A stretch of 64,000 nt of DNA from Bacteroidota bacterium (GTDB taxonomy: Bacteria > Bacteroidota > Bacteroidia > Chitinophagales > Chitinophagaceae), in the NCBI GenBank assembly GCA_016711825.1, contig JADJSG010000005.1, positions 124,001 through 188,000 on the forward strand, read 5' to 3'. The notes under the pieces were generated by a model. That model was not told the origin of the DNA. It was given only the letters and a program-made list of their open reading frames with translations, and did not search any database. Each line of letters opens with the position of its first letter. Positions within the stretch are counted from its first letter, which is position 1. A program made the position numbers and the translations under genes. Of the stretch, positions 34,269 to 44,562 are shown in pieces.

Positions 34269-36101
34269 TTAGTGATGTTCATCCGCTTCGCCTTCACGTA
34301 AAGGGATATGTTGCGGAATGAAATCGCCACCTTCACCATTATCTTTATAGTCGTAAGCCCAACGATGTACTTCAGGTATTGGTCCATCCCAGTTACCATG
34401 TCCAGGTAAAATAGGTGTAGTCCACTCTAAAGAGTTTGCTTTCCAAGGATTTGGATCTGTTACTTTTCTACCTTTCCAAACACTTACGAAATAGTTAAAT
34501 ACAAATAATAATTGAGCAAAAAATACAATAATTGCAGCAACAGAGATCATTTGATTTAATTCACCAAATTGTTTGAATGATTCCCAAGCACTGTATTCAT
34601 AATATCTACGTGGCATACCTGCAACACCTTCATAATGCATTGGCCAGAAAATTACATATGCCCCTACAAATGTGATGAAAAAGTGTACATATCCCAATGT
34701 ATTATTCATAAAGCGACCATACATTTTAGGAAACCAATGATAAATACCTGCAAACATCCCAAAGAATGCAGAGATACCCATTACGATATGAAAGTGGGCT
34801 ACTACGAAGTATGTATCATGTAAGTGAATATCTAAAGCTGAATTACCAAGGAATAAACCTGTTAAACCACCAGAAATAAACAAGGAAACAAAGCCTAATG
34901 CAAACAACATGGCAGGGGTAAAACGTATATTCCCTTTCCAGATTGTGGTAAGCCAGTTAAATACTTTTACCGCAGATGGAATCGCGATCAATAAAGTAAG
35001 CAATACAAATATACCGCCTAAGAAAGGACTCATACCTGTTACAAACATATGATGTGCCCATACGAGGAAGGCTAAAACAGTAATACCTATCAGAGATAAT
35101 ATCATCGCAAAATAGCCAAAAATTGGTTTACGTGAATGGGTAGATAATATTTCAGAAGCCATACCCATAGCTGGCAACATGATAATATACACCTCTGGAT
35201 GTCCTAAGAACCAAAATAAATGTTGATATAAAATGGCAGACCCACCTACATTTGGTAAAGCTCTTCCAGCAATAAATATTTCAGAAAGATAAAAACTGGT
35301 ACCTGCATGACGATCAAATAATAATAATACTGCTGCTGACAATAAAACCGGGAAAGATAATACTCCTAACACGGCAGTAAACAAGAAAGCCCAAATGGTT
35401 AAAGGCATACGTGTCATACTCATGCCTTTAGTACGCATATTCAATACTGTAACTATATAATTTAAGCCACCCAGCAATGAAGAAATAATAAAGAATGCCA
35501 TACTCACAAGCCATAAATCCATCCCTAATCCTGAACCCATTGACGCTTCTTTTAAAGCACTCAAAGGAGGATAAGTAGTCCATCCACCAGATGCTGGACC
35601 TGTATTAATAAATAATGATGAAAACATCACCACACTAGCCAATGCAAAAAACCAATAAGATAGCATATTTAAAAATGGGGATGCCATATCACGAGCGCCA
35701 ATCTGTAGGGGGATTAAGAAGTTACTAAAAGTACCACTTAAGCCACCTGTTAATACAAAGAACACCAAAACAGTACCATGAATGGTTACCAAACCGTAGT
35801 ACATTTCAGGATCCATTTTACCACCTCTAGCCCACTCTCCTAAAAACTTAGAAAGAACAGAAAAGGTTTGATCAGGAAAACCAAGTTGTAATCGAAAGAA
35901 AACAGACATTAAACCACCTGCTATCGCCCAAAACATCCCTGTGATTAAGAACTGGCGTGAAATTATTTTGTGATCCATGCTGAACACATACTTCGAAAGA
36001 AAATGTTGTTTATGCTCATGGTGTGCATGTTCATGATGTGCATGTGCATCATGCGTATCATGTGTATGTGTATCGTGTTGTATAGTTGCTTCGTTACTCA
36101 T
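34269..36101 (-). CDS. ctaD: Cytochrome c oxidase subunit I
   Basis: 610-aa catalytic subunit of an aa3-type heme-copper oxidase that reduces O2 to water and pumps protons. Ligands are visible: HGTVLVFFV (heme a His), the CuB/crosslink motif WFLGHPEVYIIMLPAMG (His-x3-Tyr), AHHMFVTGM (CuB His pair) and HDTYFVVAHFHIVMG (two heme His). The Glu of the D-channel is present in HPEVY. About 12-13 membrane helices. Odd points are the His-rich N-terminal tail (about 8-32, with Asp, Ala, Glu and Thr) and a C-terminus ending in DEHH. It lies 14 bases after coxB and is co-transcribed with the complex III genes. Confidence 0.97.
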   Translation of the reverse strand: MSNEATIQHDTHTHDTHDAHAHHEHAHHEHKQHFLSKYVFSMDHKIISRQFLITGMFWAIAGGLMSVFFRLQLGFPDQTFSVLSKFLGEWARGGKMDPEMYYGLVTIHGTVLVFFVLTGGLSGTFSNFLIPLQIGARDMASPFLNMLSYWFFALASVVMFSSLFINTGPASGGWTTYPPLSALKEASMGSGLGMDLWLVSMAFFIISSLLGGLNYIVTVLNMRTKGMSMTRMPLTIWAFLFTAVLGVLSFPVLLSAAVLLLFDRHAGTSFYLSEIFIAGRALPNVGGSAILYQHLFWFLGHPEVYIIMLPAMGMASEILSTHSRKPIFGYFAMILSLIGITVLAFLVWAHHMFVTGMSPFLGGIFVLLTLLIAIPSAVKVFNWLTTIWKGNIRFTPAMLFALGFVSLFISGGLTGLFLGNSALDIHLHDTYFVVAHFHIVMGISAFFGMFAGIYHWFPKMYGRFMNNTLGYVHFFITFVGAYVIFWPMHYEGVAGMPRRYYEYSAWESFKQFGELNQMISVAAIIVFFAQLLFVFNYFVSVWKGRKVTDPNPWKANSLEWTTPILPGHGNWDGPIPEVHRWAYDYKDNGEGGDFIPQHIPLREGEADEHH

Positions 36102-36115
36102 TATAAAATAATCTT

Positions 36116-37159
36116 TTATTTAATATTCATTGTTATACTTTTTGCTGAATCCACTTTGGGTGCTTCAGCAGCTGGTGCTTCTGTAGTATGATTTTGGGCA
36201 TAGTATGACTGTTGCTTAGCTAACCAAGCATCATGTTCAGCTTGTGTTTCTACAATAATGACAGCGCGCATAGAATAATGGCCTTTACCACACATTTGGT
36301 CACAAGAAAGTTCATATACAAAATTCTCATTGCCAGTAATTTTCTTCATTTCTTCGGTAGTAATGATAGGTGTAAACCAAAGTCTACTGGTGATACCAGG
36401 TACAGCATCCATTTTCATTCTAAAATGTGATAAACCAACATCATGAATTACATCGCGTGATCCAATGAGCAATTCTACTGGTTTATCTTTTATTAATCTT
36501 AATTCACCATTGGGAACAATGATATCATCCATGTTTTTTTGATCTTTCCAATCTAATCCAAGAATATTATCTTTATCGTTGATATTGGTAAAGTATCTTT
36601 TACCTAATACCCCATCAGGTCCAGGATAACGAGATATCCAGTTAAATTGCTTACCTACAATTTCAATTTGCATAGCTCCTTTAGGTGCTTCAGAAGTCAT
36701 GGTAAACCATGCTTTTAAACCAATGGCAACCAATACTGCCATAGCGATTGCAGGGATAGTTGTCCAAACCAATTCAAGTTTTGTACTATGGGCAAAATGA
36801 AAAGGTACTTTCTCACCAGTTCTTTGGTATTTATAGGCAAACCAAAATAATAAAATCTGAGTCAATACAAATATGAAACCAGTTACCATCAAGGTTACAA
36901 AAAACATGAAATCATAGTTCTTACCATGATCTGATGCAGCTTGAGGAGCCATGAGAGGCATCATATATCGATGACAAGCATAGATACCTACAAAAAAAGC
37001 GACCATCAAAACCAACATGGAAAACGCCAATATTTTATTTCTTTTTTTATCGAATACTTCCTCTCCTTGTATACGAGCTACCATTTCGCTTGAACGTGCC
37101 ACTTGATAAAGCACTACGAAAATTAAAGCTACCAACAATACTAACAATAATCCTGACAT
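36116..37159 (-). CDS. ctaC: Cytochrome c oxidase subunit II
   Basis: 347-aa CuA-bearing subunit that accepts electrons from cytochrome c. CuA ligands: HDVGLSHFRMKMDAVPG (first His) and CDQMCGKGHYSM (Cys, Cys, His, Met; the Glu of the usual CxExC is Gln here). Four membrane helices precede the cupredoxin domain (about 3-19, 46-66, 88-110 and 132-150), two more than the textbook form, as in other Bacteroidota. The C-terminal tail is Ala/Glu/Pro-rich and carries no cytochrome c domain, so it is aa3 rather than caa3. 21 bases after actF. Confidence 0.96.
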   Translation of the reverse strand: MSGLLLVLLVALIFVVLYQVARSSEMVARIQGEEVFDKKRNKILAFSMLVLMVAFFVGIYACHRYMMPLMAPQAASDHGKNYDFMFFVTLMVTGFIFVLTQILLFWFAYKYQRTGEKVPFHFAHSTKLELVWTTIPAIAMAVLVAIGLKAWFTMTSEAPKGAMQIEIVGKQFNWISRYPGPDGVLGKRYFTNINDKDNILGLDWKDQKNMDDIIVPNGELRLIKDKPVELLIGSRDVIHDVGLSHFRMKMDAVPGITSRLWFTPIITTEEMKKITGNENFVYELSCDQMCGKGHYSMRAVIIVETQAEHDAWLAKQQSYYAQNHTTEAPAAEAPKVDSAKSITMNIK

Positions 37160-37180
37160 ATAAATTTCTTTTTAAATAAT

Positions 37181-38395
37181 TTAGCTAATATGTATAATTG
37201 TTTCTTTAAATAATGGGTTATTTTGAGGAACCAATGGTGCTTTTGTAAGTTTGTTACTTACCAAATACATCACTAATCCAACAAAACCACAAACGATTCC
37301 TATTTCAAACCAACCTAATTTCCAATGTTCTTGCACGGTTGCAGGCATTACCATTTGATAAAAATCAATCCAATGCCCTACTAAGATGATAATAGCTACC
37401 AAAGTTACTACAAAATAATTTCTTTTATTCGGTCTAGGCATAAGTATTAAAATAGGACAAACAAAGTTTAAGATAATGTTTAACCAATAAAATATTCTGT
37501 AAGGGCCATGCATTCTAATTTGAAAGTAAACGGTTTCTTCAGGAATATTGGCGTACCAAATAAGCATGAATTGCGAAAACCATAAATAAGTCCAAAAAAT
37601 ACTAAAGGCAAACATAAATTTTCCTAAGTCATGAATATGCTCAGTTGAAACTACTTCTAAATAATGATGACGTTTGATATATAAAACCCAAAGCATGATC
37701 ATACTCATACCACTTACAAATGAACTTGCAAAGGTGTACCAGCTAAACATGGTTGAAAACCAATGTGAATCAAGACTCATAATCCATAACCAAGGAATGG
37801 TAGATGCCAATGACAATGCAAATACAAAAATGAAACCTGCAGAAATGTTGAAATTTTGCCAATAGGTTTTAGTGCTTCCTTTGGTTTCTGTATCTTGTCT
37901 TACCGATAGTTGTCTGATTTTAATTCCAAACCAGCTCCATAAAACAAGAATTAATATTGTCCAAAATGTAAAGAATGATTTTGATAAGAAAAAGTTTTTG
38001 AGGGCATTGAGTGAATTATGGGGATTATATCCATCTTTTAACCATGCATAAATATGAAAATTGTCTGTCCATACCAGGGTTAACAAAATGATACCTACAA
38101 TAAGCGCAAATACCCAAACCACACTTCCGATGGCTTCTGGAATTCTTCTAAATGAAACAATCCAAGCACCTTGTGCCAGGGTTACAGCACTTAATATAAA
38201 TACACTCGCTAATGAAATCAACAGAAAGAAAATACTGTTTTGTAACAGTACAGCCCAAAATCTGTTTTGACTTAATTGCTCTTTAGATAAAAGCAATGCA
38301 ATAACACCAGCTATTAAAGTAATAACACCTATACCTAATAATACCATACTGGTGGTCTTTAGCTTTGCAGGTACTTTAAACTCTTGATTTAACAT
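37181..38395 (-). CDS. actF: Alternative complex III subunit ActF (membrane)
   Basis: 404-aa integral membrane subunit of the quinol:cytochrome c oxidoreductase known as alternative complex III. About ten membrane helices with loops such as WTDNFHIYAWLKDGYNP and LDSHWFSTMFSWYTFASSF. It is the smaller relative of ActC and lies in the usual place, after the monoheme ActE. 21 bases before coxB. Confidence 0.9.
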   Translation of the reverse strand: MLNQEFKVPAKLKTTSMVLLGIGVITLIAGVIALLLSKEQLSQNRFWAVLLQNSIFFLLISLASVFILSAVTLAQGAWIVSFRRIPEAIGSVVWVFALIVGIILLTLVWTDNFHIYAWLKDGYNPHNSLNALKNFFLSKSFFTFWTILILVLWSWFGIKIRQLSVRQDTETKGSTKTYWQNFNISAGFIFVFALSLASTIPWLWIMSLDSHWFSTMFSWYTFASSFVSGMSMIMLWVLYIKRHHYLEVVSTEHIHDLGKFMFAFSIFWTYLWFSQFMLIWYANIPEETVYFQIRMHGPYRIFYWLNIILNFVCPILILMPRPNKRNYFVVTLVAIIILVGHWIDFYQMVMPATVQEHWKLGWFEIGIVCGFVGLVMYLVSNKLTKAPLVPQNNPLFKETIIHIS

Positions 38396-38443
38396 CTCAA
38401 ATATTTATTTTATGAATGATCTTAATTATTTATGTTCTTTTTT

Positions 38444-39124
38444 CTATTTTTTAGGTTCTGTGTTTGGTGTAGCTGTTGCTGTTGGGGCTTTTGCTTCCAC
38501 TTTTACTGAATCTTTTGGTGCTGAACTTGTCATACCAGCCACCATGGTAAATGGCGCTCCTCCGTTCTCACTTTGAATTTTTTTAATATAAGCCACTACT
38601 TGCCATCTTTGTTTAGTATCTAATTGGCTGGCATAGGATCCCATGGCATTTTTACCATAAACGATACCGTGATAAATTCTACCAGAAGACATCGCTAAAT
38701 ATTTTTCACCACTTTTTAAATTTGCTGGCATTGCCACAAATTTACCGCTGCTGTATAAAGGACCATTACCGTCTAATGCAGTACCATGACAAATACCACA
38801 ATAAATCATATATAAACGTTTACCTTCTTCTACATCTTTTTCTGTCAAATCAAATTTGCAGGTATTCGCATTTGCTAATAGAGTATCATTTTCAGCAATA
38901 TGATCAGGTAATGCTTGTTCACGTGCAACAGTTCCTTTCACAGGCATTTTATTGTATGAACCTTTAGCGTCTTCAATTTTTTCAGTGCCGTTGTAATAAT
39001 CGACAGCTCTTGAATACACCATATCAGGTGCGTATACCCTACCCGGTTTTCTGTTGTATTCGCTACATGACACGATCAATGTGGTAACAGCTACAAATAG
39101 AATATATATTATACTTTTTTTCAT
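38444..39124 (-). CDS. actE: Alternative complex III subunit ActE (monoheme cytochrome c)
   Basis: 226-aa lipoprotein cytochrome. A leader with lipobox LIVSC (Cys about 20) precedes a cytochrome c domain with one CGICH heme site (about 112-116, GICHGTALDGNGP) and a Met ligand likely in LAMSSGRIYHGIVYGKNAMGSYA. The C-terminus is Ala/Thr/Pro-rich. It would pass electrons from ActA to the oxidase. Six bases downstream of actD, so tightly coupled. Confidence 0.92.
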   Translation of the reverse strand: MKKSIIYILFVAVTTLIVSCSEYNRKPGRVYAPDMVYSRAVDYYNGTEKIEDAKGSYNKMPVKGTVAREQALPDHIAENDTLLANANTCKFDLTEKDVEEGKRLYMIYCGICHGTALDGNGPLYSSGKFVAMPANLKSGEKYLAMSSGRIYHGIVYGKNAMGSYASQLDTKQRWQVVAYIKKIQSENGGAPFTMVAGMTSSAPKDSVKVEAKAPTATATPNTEPKK

Positions 39125-39130
39125 TTTAAT

Positions 39131-39712
39131 TTATGCTAGTTGTTGTTGAATTTCGTAATCTTCTTTTTTATCAAATCTGCCATACCACCAATCAGATTCT
39201 GCTACTTGTATATTTGTTTCTTCAGCACCTGTCGACTTTAAAAACATTTCAGTTTCTGAAGCATTGGTGTCATTCACTTCAATAACCATTACAAACTTAT
39301 CATCGGTTTGACGAGGATGAAAAATATGTTTTTTTACACCAGGCATGATTTGATTTAAATAACAAAAAGTGAGTACCATACCTACCGCTGCAAACAATAC
39401 TGTCAACTCAAAGGTGATAGGTATAAACGCAGGCAATGGAAACATAGGTTTACCCCCAAAATTTTGTGGCCAATCTGTTGTGAATATCCACCCCATAAAA
39501 CCAAGTGCTGTGCTTGTGCCCGTAATGCCATAGATAAAACCAGCAATATGCAAATCACTTTCTTTTTCACCCAGGGCTTCATCCAATCCGTGTACTGCAA
39601 ATGGTGTGTACACATCATGAATTTTATATCCCGCACTACGTACTTTTTTTACTGCAGGAAACAATACTGCTTCATCGTCAAATACTGCTACTGCAAATTT
39701 TTTTATACTCAT
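39131..39712 (-). CDS. actD: Alternative complex III subunit ActD (DUF3341)
   Basis: 193-aa DUF3341 protein. Two membrane helices (about 58-80 and 97-120) form a hairpin that anchors a cytoplasmic domain. Motifs VFDDEAVLFPAVKKVRSAGYKIHDVYTPFAVHG and the aromatic C-terminal ESDWWYGRFDKKEDYE are typical. It packs against the membrane subunits in solved structures of the complex. Confidence 0.92.
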   Translation of the reverse strand: MSIKKFAVAVFDDEAVLFPAVKKVRSAGYKIHDVYTPFAVHGLDEALGEKESDLHIAGFIYGITGTSTALGFMGWIFTTDWPQNFGGKPMFPLPAFIPITFELTVLFAAVGMVLTFCYLNQIMPGVKKHIFHPRQTDDKFVMVIEVNDTNASETEMFLKSTGAEETNIQVAESDWWYGRFDKKEDYEIQQQLA

Positions 39713-39752
39713 ATTTCTTGTTGTTTCAGGTTTTTTTAGAATCTGTTTTAAA

Positions 39753-41183
39753 TTAATGGTGATGTAACTGTTCTTCTAAAAAATGTTCATCACTTTTCTC
39801 TTCTATCGGATGCATTTTATCTTTAAAGTTTTGACCACTTGTCTTCAATATAAATTTAATCTCTGCAATAGCGATTACAGGGAAATATTTCGCAAATAAG
39901 AAATAACAGGTAAAGAATAAACCAAACGAGCCCAAATAGAACCCAACTTCTGGCCAACTAGGTGTGTAATAACTCCAGCTACTTGGTAGATAATCTCTAT
40001 GTAGTGACATGATGATTACAAAACGCTCAAACCACATACCGATGTTCACAATGATACTCATAAAGAAAGTAAACCATACATTTCTTCTTAATTTTTTAAA
40101 CCAGAATAATTGAGGCGATACCACATTACAAGTCATCATCGCCCAATATGCCCACCAATAAGGTCCCATTACACGTAAACGGAAAGCTTCTTGTTCCCAT
40201 AATACACCACTGTAATAAGCAATAAACAACTCTGTTAAATAGGCAACACCAACAATAGACCCCGTAAGTACAATTACTTTATTCATGGCCTCAATATGAC
40301 CAATCGTGATATATTCCTGAAGATTAAGTACTTTACGGGTAATTACTAATAAGGTTTGTACCATAGCGAAACCAGAAAATACCGCACCTGCTACGAAATA
40401 AGGCGGGAAAATGGTTGTATGCCAACCTGGTACTATAGAAGTAGCAAAGTCAAAAGATACTATTGTATGTACTGAAAGTACAAGAGGAGTACTTAAGCCA
40501 GCTAATACAAGTGATAACATTTCATGACGTTGCCAGTGTTTTGCGCTACCAGCCCAACCAAATGAAGCATATCCATAAGCCATTTTTCTGAACTTGGTTT
40601 TGGCACGATCTCTTAAGGTTGCAAAATCAGGAATTAAACCTGAATACCAAAACAATAAAGAAACGGTAAAATAAGTTGAAATCGCAAATACGTCCCAAAG
40701 TAAAGGAGAGATAAAGTTAGGCCACAAAGGTCCTCTTGTGTTACCATAAGGTAATACAAAAAATGCATCCCATACACGACCCATATGCCAAATAGGAAAT
40801 TGACCTGCACACATTACCGCAAATATGGTCATCGCCTCAGCAGCTCTGTTTACACCAGTACGCCAACCTTGTCGGAATAGCAATAATATCGCTGATATCA
40901 GGGTACCCGCATGACCAATACCTACCCACCATACGAAATTGGTAATATCCCAACCCCAGCCGATTGTTCTGTTTAAGTTCCACACACCCGTTCCCCAATA
41001 CACTTCCCAAGTTACACTAAATACACCAAACATGAGGAGTGAGAAAGAAAGCCAAAAACCCATTGTCCAAAGTTTGGTTGGTTTATTTTCAATAGGTGCG
41101 CAAATATCTTCAGTAATCTGATGATAATTTTTGCTGCCATCTACCAATGCTTCCCTAATTGTCGATTCGTACTTTAAATGCAT
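39753..41183 (-). CDS. actC: Alternative complex III subunit ActC (NrfD-type membrane subunit)
   Basis: 476-aa NrfD/PsrC-type membrane protein with about ten helices, thought to hold the quinol site and a proton route. Typical segments are WGWDITNFVWWVGIGHAGTLISAILLL (about 79-105) and SLHRDYLPSSWSYYTPSWPEVGFYLGSFGLFF (about 402-433). The last residues are EEQLHHH, a His run also seen at the ends of ActB and CoxA. 60 bases after actB. Confidence 0.95.
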   Translation of the reverse strand: MHLKYESTIREALVDGSKNYHQITEDICAPIENKPTKLWTMGFWLSFSLLMFGVFSVTWEVYWGTGVWNLNRTIGWGWDITNFVWWVGIGHAGTLISAILLLFRQGWRTGVNRAAEAMTIFAVMCAGQFPIWHMGRVWDAFFVLPYGNTRGPLWPNFISPLLWDVFAISTYFTVSLLFWYSGLIPDFATLRDRAKTKFRKMAYGYASFGWAGSAKHWQRHEMLSLVLAGLSTPLVLSVHTIVSFDFATSIVPGWHTTIFPPYFVAGAVFSGFAMVQTLLVITRKVLNLQEYITIGHIEAMNKVIVLTGSIVGVAYLTELFIAYYSGVLWEQEAFRLRVMGPYWWAYWAMMTCNVVSPQLFWFKKLRRNVWFTFFMSIIVNIGMWFERFVIIMSLHRDYLPSSWSYYTPSWPEVGFYLGSFGLFFTCYFLFAKYFPVIAIAEIKFILKTSGQNFKDKMHPIEEKSDEHFLEEQLHHH

Positions 41184-41243
41184 ATCTTTTTTGTTTTTTT
41201 CTCCAAAAGTTATTTAAACTGTTGTTAGATATATTTTTATTTT

Positions 41244-44200
41244 TTAAGCATGCGTTGCATGAGCTTCATGTTTTTCCTTTTCAGGATTTACACTTTGCAA
41301 AACACTCGCATTTCTAATTTTTGATAAATAATTTACATTCGGTAAAGTATGTATGTCTTCCAATACATGAAATACCCTTTCTTTTTGTTCTTCGTATCTT
41401 AATTTGTATATCGCACTTTCTTTATCGTTTACATTGCCAAACACGATTGCATCAGCTGGACATGCTTGTTGACAAGCTACTTTTGCTTCGCCATCTTTCA
41501 TGGTTCGACCTTGTTTTTTAGCGGTTGCTTTTGCACCTTGTAGTCTTTGTACACAGAAACTACATTTTTCCATTACACCACGACTTCTTACTGTAACGTC
41601 AGGATTTAATACCATACGTGTAATGTTGTCATTGATATCATCTCTTCTTCCATCTTCATATACATTATCTTCAAAGCAATCAGCCTCATTCCAGTCTCTC
41701 CAGTTGAAACGACGTACTTTATAAGGGCAGTTATTAGCACAATATCTTGTACCAATACAACGATTATAAGCCATTTGATTGATACCTTCACTGCTATGAT
41801 TGGTTGCATTTACCGGACATACATTTTCGCAAGGTGCATTGTCGCAATGCTGACAAATCATTGGTTGAAATAATGTTTGGATACTATCTGGTTTTGTAGG
41901 ATCTCCTGCAAAATATCGGTCAATACGAATCCAATGCATATCATGCACCAGCAAAATTTGATTTTTACCAACTACAGATACATTATTTTCTGCCTGGCAA
42001 GCTATAGTGCATGATCCGCAACCAGTACAACTACTTAAGTCAATACTCATACCCCATTTCATACCCAATGATTCATGGTTTGGATACAAAGTACCGTTTT
42101 CACGATAGGCTTGTTGCCAATCTGCTTCGGTTTTGGTAGGTGCGTGAGCTGCCTCACCACCCTCCGCTGCATGAGCGCCACCATGTTCTTCTCCATGAGG
42201 TGCATCAAAACTATGGGTAAAATGCTCTAAAGATGATTTACGTTCGTTATATAGTTCGTTAGGATCTTTTTTAAATTCTTCTAAAGTAAATTCATGAATG
42301 ATTGGTCTATCATTTTGATAGCTATGATGGGTTTGCGTGATGGCTAACTCATAAACTTTTCCTGTATTTGATAGTTCTACATTTGACGCATAGTAAGAAG
42401 GATTACCCATTGCATCTCTGCCAACAAATGGATAAACATTTACCCCGGTACCAGCAGCAGCACGACCAACCCCTTTATCTCTACCATACCCTACTGCTAC
42501 ACCAATTACATCATCATGCATACCAGGAAGCACCAAAACAGGTAGTTTTAATTCAACGCCATTGGCTTTGATTGAAAATACTTTCTTTTCACGTTGTACT
42601 TCATTTAAATCGGTGTGTTCAGCACCCATTTTTTTAGCACGATTAGGCGACATCAATACATAATTGTCCCAGGTACATTTTGTAATTGGGTCAGGCATTT
42701 CCTGCAACCATGGATTATTACTCCATACACCTCCGCGGCCAATACCTATTTTATCATAAATAACTAAGTCTACTTTATCGGCAGCGCTGGCTTTGATGCT
42801 TGCGATTGCAGCACTGGCTGTAGCTACATTGCCAGAAAATGCTGCACTGGTCATAGGCATTGTTTCTGGTTCAGCGATGCCTGATTGAATGGCAGCATCA
42901 AAAGCTGGTTCACTTCCTAATTTTGCAATCCAATAATTTTTTACAAAATCGTAATGGGTGGTGTTATTACCAGCCCATTTCAATAATGATTCTTCCCATG
43001 CTCTTGTTTTGAACAATGGCGCAATGGTAGGTTGCATCCATGAGGTATACCCACTATGTGAAGATGCATCACCCCAACTTTCTAACCAATGGTGCGAAGG
43101 CGCTGCCACTTTACAAAGTTGTGTTGTTTCATCTAAGCGGTCGTTAAATGATAAGGATAATTTTAATTTACCAATACCTTCCTTAATCAAACTACCGTTG
43201 ATATTATCATATACAGGATTGCAATCATAAAACATCACAGCTCCCACCTGACCTGCTTTTAAGGCAGCGGCAAAAGTGTTCATATCAGTATCATTGCCTT
43301 TTTTAGTGTTGTTTGTACTGCCAAATGATATGGTAGTTCCATAAGCACCAATGGCATTATTAATCGCGTTGACGATAGTTTGTATATTGGCATCATTGCT
43401 ACCACATACCACTAAGGCATTGCCTTTGTTGGCATTAAGGTCTGTAGCAATTTTTTTGATTAATTCGTTGATTGCCGGACTTACATTCGCAGCACTCCCA
43501 CTTAAAGCATTGTAAATAGCTAATGCTACAGCGCCATATTGTGAAGGTAAGCAAGTCACTCTTTCGTCAGCACTGCTTCCGGTAAGACTCATCATTCCTT
43601 CAATTTGATAATGCTTAGCCATATTTGGATTCTTAGCACTAATCTTTCTGCTTTTTGAATACTGTTTGGTATAGATTTCTGGCGAAATCCAAGTTCCTAA
43701 AAAGTCTGCACCGATGCTCACCACTACCTTTGCATTGTCAAATCGATAAGCAGGAATTGCTCTTTGACCAAATGATGCCATGTTTGCATCAAGCATGCCA
43801 CTGTATGAAATAGCATCATACATAACATGTTTAGTATTGGGATATTTTTGTACAAATTGAGCAACTGCTGAAGCAGTGCTTTCACTGTTGATGGTAGAGG
43901 TAACAATATATAATGGGGCTCCGCCTAAGGCTGTAAGTGCATCAGTAACCATTTTGTCGACTGATTCCCAACTGGCTTCTTTACCATCAATAAGTGGGTA
44001 TTTTAAACGTGTTGCATCATATAGATTCAATACGGAACCTTGTATTCGAGCTGTGGTGGCACCTTCGGTAAGTTTGCTGTCGGTATTGCCTTCAATTTTG
44101 ATAGGGCGTCCTTCACGTGTACGAACCAATACAGGTACAGCTTCACCACCGTCTACATAGGTAGAGGCAAACATTAATGGCACACCTGGCGTTACGTTTT

Positions 44201-44441
44201 CGGGTTTGATTGCATAAGGAATTGCTTTACGAACCTGTGTTTCGCAACTTGCTGCAATGGTAGCAGCCGCCGTGGTAAAACCTAAGTATTTTAAGAAATC
44301 TCTGCGGGAAGTAGTTGCATCGGCGATATGGTCTATATCACCAAAAGGCAAATCTTCGCGAAATTCGTTAGCTTGTACCGCTTTGAATTCGTCTGAAGGA
44401 TTTAACTCCTCAAGTCCTTTCCAATATTGTTTTTTACTCAT
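41244..44441 (-). CDS. actB: Alternative complex III subunit ActB (molybdopterin-like/FeS protein)
   Basis: 1065-aa periplasmic subunit, a fusion of a molybdopterin-oxidoreductase-like domain (about 70-760) that carries no molybdenum, and a four-cluster ferredoxin domain (about 800-1040). The twin-arginine signal TSRRDFLKYLG (about 44-54) is internal, as is usual for this TAT-variant family. Cysteine groups: CTGCGSCTIAC, CQHCDNAPCENVCP, CIGTRYCANNCP and CSFCVQRL followed by CQQACP. It links quinol oxidation to the ActA hemes. A His-rich insert (HSFDAPHGEEHGGAHAAEGG, about 740-760) precedes the ferredoxin domain, and the C-terminus is HEAHATHA. Confidence 0.97.
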   Translation of the reverse strand: MSKKQYWKGLEELNPSDEFKAVQANEFREDLPFGDIDHIADATTSRRDFLKYLGFTTAAATIAASCETQVRKAIPYAIKPENVTPGVPLMFASTYVDGGEAVPVLVRTREGRPIKIEGNTDSKLTEGATTARIQGSVLNLYDATRLKYPLIDGKEASWESVDKMVTDALTALGGAPLYIVTSTINSESTASAVAQFVQKYPNTKHVMYDAISYSGMLDANMASFGQRAIPAYRFDNAKVVVSIGADFLGTWISPEIYTKQYSKSRKISAKNPNMAKHYQIEGMMSLTGSSADERVTCLPSQYGAVALAIYNALSGSAANVSPAINELIKKIATDLNANKGNALVVCGSNDANIQTIVNAINNAIGAYGTTISFGSTNNTKKGNDTDMNTFAAALKAGQVGAVMFYDCNPVYDNINGSLIKEGIGKLKLSLSFNDRLDETTQLCKVAAPSHHWLESWGDASSHSGYTSWMQPTIAPLFKTRAWEESLLKWAGNNTTHYDFVKNYWIAKLGSEPAFDAAIQSGIAEPETMPMTSAAFSGNVATASAAIASIKASAADKVDLVIYDKIGIGRGGVWSNNPWLQEMPDPITKCTWDNYVLMSPNRAKKMGAEHTDLNEVQREKKVFSIKANGVELKLPVLVLPGMHDDVIGVAVGYGRDKGVGRAAAGTGVNVYPFVGRDAMGNPSYYASNVELSNTGKVYELAITQTHHSYQNDRPIIHEFTLEEFKKDPNELYNERKSSLEHFTHSFDAPHGEEHGGAHAAEGGEAAHAPTKTEADWQQAYRENGTLYPNHESLGMKWGMSIDLSSCTGCGSCTIACQAENNVSVVGKNQILLVHDMHWIRIDRYFAGDPTKPDSIQTLFQPMICQHCDNAPCENVCPVNATNHSSEGINQMAYNRCIGTRYCANNCPYKVRRFNWRDWNEADCFEDNVYEDGRRDDINDNITRMVLNPDVTVRSRGVMEKCSFCVQRLQGAKATAKKQGRTMKDGEAKVACQQACPADAIVFGNVNDKESAIYKLRYEEQKERVFHVLEDIHTLPNVNYLSKIRNASVLQSVNPEKEKHEAHATHA

Positions 44442-44452
44442 ACCTTATCTTT

Positions 44453-44478
44453 AATGTTGAATGTAGAAAGTTGAATGT
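44453..44478 (-). promoter_or_regulatory. Two tandem leader boxes before actB
   Basis: Read on the minus strand, ACATTCAACTTT (44478-44467) and ACATTCAACATT (44464-44453) lie 12-37 bases before the actB start. The first is identical to a box in the actA leader. They may bind a protein or pair with RNA, or be chance A/T-rich repeats. Confidence 0.4.
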
Positions 44479-44562
44479 TTGTTGATGTATTCTTCAATCC
44501 AAATTCGATTTTTTTAAACTTTTGTTTTTTACATTTAACTAAACTTTTGTGGCATTATTTTT

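Noticed and set aside
41244..44441. Possible formate dehydrogenase or other molybdoenzyme
   Set aside because: The domain looks molybdopterin-like, but the Tat-variant start, cytochrome neighbours and act gene order identify it as ActB, which carries no molybdenum.
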